From an uncultured Lachnospiraceae bacterium (lineage in GTDB: Bacteria; Bacillota; Clostridia; Lachnospirales; Lachnospiraceae): a stretch of DNA of 6,797 nucleotides. The stretch spans positions 1 through 6,797 of the forward strand of contig CAOKHR010000137.1 of assembly GCA_948468325.1 (NCBI GenBank). The letters are read 5' to 3'. The position numbers and the translations under genes were made by a program. A model generated the notes under the pieces. It saw only the letters and a program-made list of their open reading frames with translations, did no database searches and was not told where the DNA came from. How positions within the stretch are numbered: the first letter of the stretch is position 1; each line of letters starts with the position of its first letter. Of this stretch, positions 1-5,672 are shown one piece after another.

Positions 1-126
1 CACAGGGAAGCGTTAGCGGAAGCAGACAGACAAAAGATCTGGGAGACTTACCATAAGCAGATTATAAAAGGAGATCCTTTTTACAATAAGAATCTTTCGC
101 TTGAGAATCATTGGAAGATGAAATAG
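1..126 (+). CDS. GT2 glycosyltransferase, C-terminal end only (5' truncated by window)
   Basis: The frame is open from the first base and ends at TAG 124-126, giving 41 residues. The tail reads IIKGDPFYNKNLSLENHW, which matches the tail IKEGDPYYNPNLTL of the next gene. That signature closes the large GT2 enzymes of rhamnan-type and other wall polysaccharide clusters in Firmicutes, so this is very probably a paralogous glycosyltransferase whose catalytic part lies left of the window. The region before the signature (QKIWETYHKQ) is the helix that normally precedes it. The sugar donor and acceptor cannot be told from this piece. The stop codon overlaps the ribosome site of the next gene, leaving 8 bases between them, so the two are almost certainly co-transcribed. 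Confidence 0.8.
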   Translation, partial: HREALAEADRQKIWETYHKQIIKGDPFYNKNLSLENHWKMK

Positions 127-130
127 GAGA
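125..130 (+). promoter_or_regulatory. Ribosome binding site that fixes the start of the dual GT2 gene
   Basis: AGGAGA lies 4 bases before ATG 135 and overlaps the stop codon of the upstream gene. The same frame is open from a TTG at 111, but that codon lies inside the upstream gene and has no purine-rich site before it. The protein's family-like N-terminus also begins just after ATG 135, so 135 is the better start. Confidence 0.75.
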
Positions 131-134
131 CAAC

Positions 135-1859
135 ATGTTAAGTGATTTTGATTTGGAAGGAAAAAACAGGCTTCAAAAGGCTGTATATTATTTCAGGCAT
201 TACGGGGCTTCCTATACCGTGAAAAAAGCGCTGCGGAAATTCGGCGTTCCCATCAGCGAAGAGTCTGAGTATATGACATGGTGCAGGAGAAATACGGCGT
301 CGAAAAAAGAGCTAAAGATGCAGAAAGCAGATGCGCTTTCCGACAGATTTTCTTTTGTAATTGTAACAGAAGAAAAAACAGGAGCAATCCAGAGCGGATG
401 GAAAAAGCAGACCTGCCGGAAGACTGTTTTTGCAGAGGTCACCAGGGAAACAGAAATTTCAGACCTGCTAAAAGCGTATGAGGGAGATTATTTTGTGTTT
501 TCCGGCAAAGACATCTGTGCGCTTCCGGAGTATCTCTATGAGATTTCAAAAGCGGCATGCGGACAGGTGAAGCAGCATGTAAGTAAAATCCGCAGAGAAA
601 ATAAAAAGCATCCGGATCTGCTTTACACAGACGAGGACAACTGCTGCGGAAAGAAGCGCTGCCGGCCGTTTTTTAAGCCGGATGCAAGCCTGTACATGCT
701 TTTGAGTTTTCCGTATCTGGGTCGGTGCTTTGTGCTCCGAAGGAGCCTTCTTGAAAAAATTTCGGACAGCGGGGAAAAGATACGGCTGTGCGGCAATGAC
801 TGGTATGATCTTTCCCTGCAGGCGTTCCGGCATGCAGAGCATATTTTTCATATCCCGCAGGTGCTTTTTTCAAATGTTGTATCGAATGACGGGAAATATT
901 CGTTTGTCCGCAGCAGCGGAGAAAACGGGGCAGCGTGTATTGCGCATTTTCTGAAATCCGAAAAAATTGACGCCAAAGTAAAAAAAACGGATGTATCCGG
1001 TTTCTTTCATGTAGAATATGCATTGGCCCGCAAGCCTTTCATCAGTATTATCATTCCCAATAAAGATCATACAGAGGATTTAAAGCTGTGTCTGGATTCT
1101 TTGAAAAAGAGCAGCTATACCAATTATGAAGTGATTATTGCAGAAAATAACAGCGAAAATCCTGAGACATTTGCTTATTACGAGCATCTGATGAAAGAAG
1201 ACGGGAGAATCCGCGTTGTGGTGTGGGAAGGAAGCTTTAATTACTCTGCAATTAATAATTTCGCGGCGGCACAGGCAAAGGGAGAGCTGTTTCTCTTTTT
1301 AAATAATGATACGGAATTTATGGAAAGCAATACGCTTTACGAGCTTGCGGCTTCGACGCTGCGGCCCGGTGTAGGAGCATGCGGGGCAATGCTTTATTAT
1401 GGTGATAAAACGATTCAGCATGCGGGAGTGATTATCGGCATGGGCGGATTTGCCGCGCATGCGCTCTGGAGCCTTACCGACCGGGATGAGAAATATTTTC
1501 CGTTTTCTGTTTGTGAGAGAGAAATCAGCGGCGTGACAGGCGCGTGTATGATGGTTCGAAAGTCCGTATATGAGGAAATCGGCGGTATGGGTGAAGATTT
1601 TGTCGTCGCATTAAATGACGTGGATTTATGTCTGAAAATACGCGCTGCCGGATATAAGATTTTATTTAACCCGTTTGCAAAACTTTATCATTATGAATCG
1701 AAATCCAGAGGATATGAAGATACGATGGAGAAGCAGGCAAGATTCCAGAGTGAAATAGAAAGGCTTCAGACGAAATGGGAACAGGAAATAAAAGAAGGCG
1801 ATCCATATTATAACCCAAATCTGACGCTGCACCGCGCAGATTATTCTATGGACGTATAA
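135..1859 (+). CDS. Dual-domain GT2 glycosyltransferase with a degenerate first domain
   Basis: 574 residues from ATG 135. The likely role is adding sugars to a lipid-linked wall or surface polysaccharide on the cytoplasmic face of the membrane. Order: a helical leader (about 1-68, with YFRHYG, KKALRKFG and a charged KKELKMQK end), a GT2-like domain (about 72-250), then a second GT2 domain (about 301-540). The second domain looks complete: ISIIIPNKD at 303-311, WEGSFNYSAINNF at 364-376, NNDTE in the metal/nucleotide position at 390-394, IQHAGVIIG at 427-435, NDVDLCLK with the likely base at 494-501, and HYESKSRGYED at 519-529; the tail is GDPYYNPNLTL. The first domain keeps YTDEDN (164-169) and FFKPD (179-183) but lacks the P-loop strand motif and the DHDD motif (GKDI at 124-127), and has GNDWYD where GAQDYD is expected. 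It therefore looks non-catalytic. Linkage specificity cannot be predicted. Family call is firm; exact role is inferred. Confidence 0.9.
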   Translation: MLSDFDLEGKNRLQKAVYYFRHYGASYTVKKALRKFGVPISEESEYMTWCRRNTASKKELKMQKADALSDRFSFVIVTEEKTGAIQSGWKKQTCRKTVFAEVTRETEISDLLKAYEGDYFVFSGKDICALPEYLYEISKAACGQVKQHVSKIRRENKKHPDLLYTDEDNCCGKKRCRPFFKPDASLYMLLSFPYLGRCFVLRRSLLEKISDSGEKIRLCGNDWYDLSLQAFRHAEHIFHIPQVLFSNVVSNDGKYSFVRSSGENGAACIAHFLKSEKIDAKVKKTDVSGFFHVEYALARKPFISIIIPNKDHTEDLKLCLDSLKKSSYTNYEVIIAENNSENPETFAYYEHLMKEDGRIRVVVWEGSFNYSAINNFAAAQAKGELFLFLNNDTEFMESNTLYELAASTLRPGVGACGAMLYYGDKTIQHAGVIIGMGGFAAHALWSLTDRDEKYFPFSVCEREISGVTGACMMVRKSVYEEIGGMGEDFVVALNDVDLCLKIRAAGYKILFNPFAKLYHYESKSRGYEDTMEKQARFQSEIERLQTKWEQEIKEGDPYYNPNLTLHRADYSMDV

Positions 1860-1869
1860 AGGGGATACA

Positions 1870-3138
1870 ATGGAGAAAAAATCGACGCTTGCAAATATAT
1901 TTTTTAACAGTTTCGGTACAATATTTTATTATGGGTGCCAATGGCTTACAACAGTTCTGATTGTAAGGCTGACCGGTTTTACAGACAAAGGAATTTACGA
2001 TCTGGCAATGACTTTTACAGCGGCATTTGGAATTCTGGCTTTGTTCAATACAAGGCAGTATCAGGTATCAGACGTAATCGGTGAATATTCGGACCAGACG
2101 TATATCCGTTCCCGTCTGGCAGCAATGGGGATTTCGTTTTTAATCTGTTCTGCAGGTGTGTTTATCAATGGCTATACGCTGTATAAATGCGCGGTGATAC
2201 TGCTGTATATGCTGCATAAATGCGGGGAAGCGTGGATTGATGTTTATCACGGCATTGACCAGAAAAACGGACGTATGGACTATGTATGCTATTCCTATAT
2301 TATCCGTGCAGTGCTGATGCTGCTTTCATTCTGCGGCGTTTTGTATCTGACGGAAGATTTGATTTGTGCAGTGGGAAGCATGACGCTTGTTACGTTTCTG
2401 GTTGCGTTTTTCTATGACAGACATACGGCAGAGCGTTTTATGGTAAAAGAGGAAAAAGCAGATAAACAGGCATTGAAAAAACTGATGCTTGCAATGCTTC
2501 CGCTTGTTATTGTGGCAGTCACGAATAACCTCTCCATATCGGTCCCGAAATATTTTTTAGAGAAATATTACAATGATACGGTGCTTGGATATTATTCTTC
2601 CGTGGCCACGCCGAGCATGGTTGTGCAGGTGGGTGCGCAGACTATATTTATTCCGTTAATTACGCCGCTGGCAGACAGATTAAAAGAAAATGACAAACGA
2701 GGGTTTATTGCCATATTAAAAAAAGTAGGCATTGCCTGTCTGATCTTGTCTGTGCTTGCGCTGATTGCATCGGCTTTGTTTGGAGAATGGTTTTTAGTTC
2801 TGATGTTCAAAGAAGAAATCCGGCCTTATGCATATTTATTTGTGCCGATTATTATATCGACGCTTATGATCAGCATCAATGCAAGTCTGTTTCCTGTATG
2901 TACGGTGCTTCGGGAAATAAAGGGGCAGCTTGCAGTCGGAATATGCGGCCTGCTTGTTTCGGTTGCGGCATCTGTCATATGCGTAAAGAAATATTCTATG
3001 GACGGGGTTGTAGTCTCACTGTTGATTACTCTGGCAGTACAGATTATAATAGAAATATGTTGTATTTATCGTAAGATGAAAAAATGGAAGGAAGCCCAGT
3101 ATGGACAGGATAGCGGTATTGATTCCCTGCTACAATGA
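1870..3138 (+). CDS. MOP/PST-type polysaccharide flippase (Wzx-like)
   Basis: 422 residues, very hydrophobic, with about 12 predicted membrane segments judged by eye (near 9-31, 42-60, 82-101, 103-118, 137-159, 163-182, 203-222, 236-262, 283-305, 319-337, 352-371, 378-399). The N-terminus (NIFFNSFGTIFYYGCQWLTT) and the overall layout are typical of oligosaccharide flippases of the MATE/MOP exporter superfamily, whose usual length is 400-480. The role would be to move a lipid-pyrophosphate-linked glycan, or possibly a lipid-phosphate sugar, from the cytoplasmic to the outer face of the membrane. The start follows GGGG at 1861-1864 with 5 bases of spacing, 10 bases after the upstream stop. The 3' end overlaps the next gene by 38 bases in another frame. 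The short cytoplasmic tail (after about 400) is charged, then polar. A flippase is the best call; the carried substrate is unknown. Confidence 0.87.
   Translation: MEKKSTLANIFFNSFGTIFYYGCQWLTTVLIVRLTGFTDKGIYDLAMTFTAAFGILALFNTRQYQVSDVIGEYSDQTYIRSRLAAMGISFLICSAGVFINGYTLYKCAVILLYMLHKCGEAWIDVYHGIDQKNGRMDYVCYSYIIRAVLMLLSFCGVLYLTEDLICAVGSMTLVTFLVAFFYDRHTAERFMVKEEKADKQALKKLMLAMLPLVIVAVTNNLSISVPKYFLEKYYNDTVLGYYSSVATPSMVVQVGAQTIFIPLITPLADRLKENDKRGFIAILKKVGIACLILSVLALIASALFGEWFLVLMFKEEIRPYAYLFVPIIISTLMISINASLFPVCTVLREIKGQLAVGICGLLVSVAASVICVKKYSMDGVVVSLLITLAVQIIIEICCIYRKMKKWKEAQYGQDSGIDSLLQ
3086..3094 (+). promoter_or_regulatory. Ribosome binding site inside the flippase gene
   Basis: GGAAGGAAG sits 6 bases before ATG 3101, within the coding end of the flippase gene. 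It supports the start at 3101, and hence the 38-base overlap, over any later start downstream. Confidence 0.65.
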
Positions 3139-4051
3139 AAGCAGGACGATTCAGAAAGTTGTACAGGATTTTAAGAAAGTGCTGCCGGAGGCGGTAGTTT
3201 ATGTTTATGACAATAATTCTACGGACGGGACAGATGAGATTGCCCGCAGGGCGGGTGCCGTTGTCCGTTATGAATATAAACAGGGAAAAGGAAATGTGAT
3301 TCGCAGAATGTTTCGGGATATTGACGCGGAATGCTACATTATGACTGACGGGGATGATACTTATCCGGCAGAGGCGGCGCGGGAGATGATTCGTCCGGTG
3401 TTTGAAAAGAATGCTGATATGGTAGTAGGGGACAGGCTTTCCTCCACGTATTTTACGGAAAATAAGAGGGCGTTTCATAATTTTGGAAATACACTTGTAC
3501 GAAAAAGTATCAATATGCTTTTTGGCACGGATATTAAAGATATGATGACAGGGTACCGGGCATTCAGTTATCTGTTTGTCAAGTCGTTTCCTGTGTTGTC
3601 AAAAGGATTTGAGATTGAGACAGAGATGAGTATTCATGCGGCGGATAAAAATATGCAGGTGGAGAATGTGGTGATTGAATACCGAGACCGTCCGGCCGGC
3701 AGTGTGTCAAAACTCAACACATTTTCAGATGGGTTCCGCGTGCTCCGGACAATTGCAAGAATGTACCAGACGTTTAAGCCCATGAATTTTTTTGGCATGC
3801 TGTCTGTGGTACTGGCGGTTTTATCCGTTTTATTTATGATACCGGTAATTATTGATTATACAAAGACCGGGCTGGTGCCGCATTTCCCGACCTTGATTGT
3901 ATGCGGCTTTGCCATGCTTGCGGCCATGCAGGCATTTTTCTCGGGATTGATTTTAAAGACAATGGGACAGAAAAACCGTCAGGATTTCGAGTTGGAGCTT
4001 CAGGCCATTAAGATACGAAAAGATGAGTTATTAGGGGACAGGAAAAAATGA
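3101..4051 (+). CDS. Membrane-anchored GT2, polyprenyl-phosphate sugar synthase type (DPM1/GtrB/GacI-like)
   Basis: 316 residues. Members of this type transfer a sugar from a nucleotide donor to undecaprenyl phosphate, giving a lipid-phosphate sugar used outside the membrane for side-chain addition. Seen in the protein: IPCYNE at 8-13, DNNSTDGT at 37-44, the metal-binding TDGDDT at 82-87, DMMTGYRAF at 147-155, GFEIETEM at 169-176 and YRDRPAGSVSK at 194-204, followed by two membrane segments (about 228-252 and 262-285) and a charged cytoplasmic tail. This order of catalytic domain and two C-terminal helices is that of GtrB-like enzymes, and the R-rich YRDRPAGS segment is a hallmark of the DPM group. 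The gene starts inside the flippase gene and ends in an ATGA overlap with the zinc-ribbon gene, so translation of the three is probably coupled. Sugar identity (for example Glc or GlcNAc) cannot be read from sequence. A direct glycan-chain transferase is a less likely alternative. Confidence 0.88.
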   Translation: MDRIAVLIPCYNESRTIQKVVQDFKKVLPEAVVYVYDNNSTDGTDEIARRAGAVVRYEYKQGKGNVIRRMFRDIDAECYIMTDGDDTYPAEAAREMIRPVFEKNADMVVGDRLSSTYFTENKRAFHNFGNTLVRKSINMLFGTDIKDMMTGYRAFSYLFVKSFPVLSKGFEIETEMSIHAADKNMQVENVVIEYRDRPAGSVSKLNTFSDGFRVLRTIARMYQTFKPMNFFGMLSVVLAVLSVLFMIPVIIDYTKTGLVPHFPTLIVCGFAMLAAMQAFFSGLILKTMGQKNRQDFELELQAIKIRKDELLGDRKK

Positions 4052-4245
4052 AAGTATTTATTTGCCCAAACTGCGGATGGATGCGGGTAGTTTCCAGAAG
4101 AAAAAATGTGGAATGTTTTAAATGCGGGGAGATTCAGATGGCTGTAACAAAGCTTTCTTATGAGAAGATTGGCACAATGTCGGAGGATGAGCGCAAAGAC
4201 TACGCCAGGACATGGCTTTATCTGCACAGTGCAAAAAATAAATGA
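4048..4245 (+). CDS. Small zinc-ribbon protein, function unknown
   Basis: 65 residues, cytosolic, no signal peptide and no membrane segment. The N-terminal half is a four-cysteine zinc ribbon: CPNCG at 6-10 and CFKCGE at 23-28, the two CxxC knuckles separated by a basic stretch (VVSRRKN) of the kind seen in metal-binding beta hairpins. The second half (about 35-60, SYEKIGTMSEDERKDYARTW) is charged and probably helical. I do not recognise a named family. ATG 4048 overlaps the upstream stop (ATGA 4048-4051), and purine-rich AGGGGA (4033-4038) and AGGA (4040-4043) lie just before it, so it is clearly a translated gene. The next gene begins 11 bases after its stop. The location between two lipid-carrier enzymes suggests a partner, adaptor or regulator of the GtrB-like enzyme or of the initiating transferase; this is inference from position only. 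Confidence 0.8.
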   Translation: MKVFICPNCGWMRVVSRRKNVECFKCGEIQMAVTKLSYEKIGTMSEDERKDYARTWLYLHSAKNK

Positions 4246-4256
4246 GGTAGAAAGTT

Positions 4257-5666
4257 ATGTATAAAAAGGAAAAGAAAAGCTGGCTGAAGCATTTGGATTT
4301 TACAATATTAGATATGGCGTGCCTGCAGGTTGCTTTGATGATTGCCTATGTGATGCGTTTGGGATGGCATCTGCCATATGCAAACGAGCCTTATGAGAGG
4401 CTTGCAATTGTGATGCTTTTAATTGATATATGCGTGGTATTCTTTTTTGAACCTTATACCGGAATATTAAGAAGAGGGCATTTTCAGGAGGCGAATGCCA
4501 GCATTACTTTTTGTACGATTATTTTTGCCGGAATTCTGGCATTTGAGGTGGCAACAAAGCAGACGGAGGTATATTCGCGTCAGATTATTTTTGCGTACTG
4601 GATTATATCAATTGGCCTGGTATTCGCAGAGCGTCTGGTTTTAAAGCATATCATCTTAAAAAGAATGGAAAATGAAAAAAATCTTTCTGTGATGATTTTG
4701 CTTACGACAACGGAGTATGCCAAAGAAGTATTAAGAGAGTTTGAAAATCTGCAGTACCGTGATTTTGTGGTGGCAGGTGTGATTGTAGTAGACCAGAATT
4801 TAAAAGGGGCCAGAATATGCGGCGTTCCTGTAGTAGCCAATGCCGATGACTGTTATGAATATCTGCGTACAAACGTTGTGGATGAAGTATTTATCAACGG
4901 CAATACAAGAGAAAGTTCTCAGGCTCTGGCAAATGAACTGCTGGAGATGGGCCTTACGGTACATTTTAATCTGGTGCATATGAATTCGCTTGCACCGAAT
5001 AAGACAGTTGCAAAATACGGCAATTATCTGGTGCTGACTTCCAGTATGAAAATTGCTTCGCCGAGGCAGATATTTGCGAAGCGTCTGATGGATATTGTAG
5101 GAAGTCTGATTGGCCTGGTTTTCTGCGGAGTGGCATTTCTTATTTTTGCTCCGATGATTAAGAAGCAGTCGCCCGGTCCGGTGTTTTTTTCCCAGGAGCG
5201 GGTAGGAAGAAACGGAAGGAAGTTTAAGCTTTATAAATTCCGTTCCATGAGTGTGGACGCGGAGCAGCAAAAAGCGTCTTTGATGGAAAAAAATGAGATG
5301 TCGGGATACATGTTTAAGATGGAGGATGATCCCAGAGTTTTTCCCGTCGGGAAATTTATGAGAAAATATTCCATTGATGAGCTTCCGCAGTTTTTGCAGG
5401 TGTTAAAAGGCGATATGAGTCTGGTAGGCACAAGGCCGCCTACGGTAGAAGAATTTGAACAGTATCAGATGCACCACAGGGCCAGACTTGGCATTAAGCC
5501 CGGAATAACCGGAATGTGGCAGGTCAGCGGCCGCAGTGACATCAAAGATTTTGAGGAAGTGGTGGCACTGGACACACATTATATTTCCCAGTGGAGCATC
5601 GGACTGGACTTTAAAATTCTGGCGAAGACGTTACAGGTAGTAATTCTGGGAAAGGGTTCCAAATAG
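4257..5666 (+). CDS. Polyprenyl-phosphate glycosyl-1-phosphate transferase (initiating enzyme, WbaP/CpsE type)
   Basis: 469 residues, the usual length for the large polyprenol-phosphate hexose-1-phosphate transferases. It would move a sugar-1-phosphate from a nucleotide sugar to undecaprenyl phosphate, the first step of repeat-unit or chain assembly. Order: four N-terminal membrane helices (about 14-34, 48-66, 82-98, 108-127), a Rossmann-like soluble domain (about 142-260), then the catalytic part with its membrane re-entrant helix (KRLMDIVGSLIGLVF, 275-289), PGPVFFSQERVGRNG at 306-320, KLYKFRSM at 324-331, the catalytic Asp-Glu pair in SIDELPQF (D374, E375), GDMSLVGTRPP at 385-395 and KPGITGMWQVSGRS at 414-427. 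All key catalytic features are intact. The Rossmann-like domain lacks the glycine-rich nucleotide loop (MILLTTTEYAKEVL). The start has GAGG at 4244-4247, overlapping the upstream stop. The sugar (Gal, Glc or an N-acetylated sugar) cannot be decided here. Confidence 0.94.
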   Translation: MYKKEKKSWLKHLDFTILDMACLQVALMIAYVMRLGWHLPYANEPYERLAIVMLLIDICVVFFFEPYTGILRRGHFQEANASITFCTIIFAGILAFEVATKQTEVYSRQIIFAYWIISIGLVFAERLVLKHIILKRMENEKNLSVMILLTTTEYAKEVLREFENLQYRDFVVAGVIVVDQNLKGARICGVPVVANADDCYEYLRTNVVDEVFINGNTRESSQALANELLEMGLTVHFNLVHMNSLAPNKTVAKYGNYLVLTSSMKIASPRQIFAKRLMDIVGSLIGLVFCGVAFLIFAPMIKKQSPGPVFFSQERVGRNGRKFKLYKFRSMSVDAEQQKASLMEKNEMSGYMFKMEDDPRVFPVGKFMRKYSIDELPQFLQVLKGDMSLVGTRPPTVEEFEQYQMHHRARLGIKPGITGMWQVSGRSDIKDFEEVVALDTHYISQWSIGLDFKILAKTLQVVILGKGSK

Positions 5667-5672
5667 AATAAA

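Noticed and set aside
111..134. TTG 111 as start of the dual GT2 gene, adding eight residues
   Set aside because: It lies inside the upstream gene, has no ribosome site, and ATG 135 has AGGAGA 4 bases upstream.
135..884. Calling the dual GT2 gene a pseudogene because its first domain lacks motifs
   Set aside because: The frame is uninterrupted over 574 codons, the second domain is complete and conserved residues such as YTDEDN survive, so it is better seen as a functional protein with a non-catalytic domain.
673..1023. 116-codon open frame on the - strand inside the dual GT2 gene
   Set aside because: Shadow of a well-supported + strand gene; no plausible domain or start signal.
3044..3478. 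144-codon open frame on the - strand
   Set aside because: It lies opposite the flippase/GtrB-like genes, has no ribosome site or recognisable domain, and is explained by codon bias of the real + strand genes.
4800..5270. 156-codon open frame on the - strand
   Set aside because: It lies opposite the initiating transferase, whose motifs are intact throughout; the predicted protein has no family-like features.
5667..5672. Possible terminator or promoter between the initiating transferase and the last gene
   Set aside because: Only 6 bases separate the genes, and there is no hairpin with a T-run or a promoter-like pair of hexamers there.
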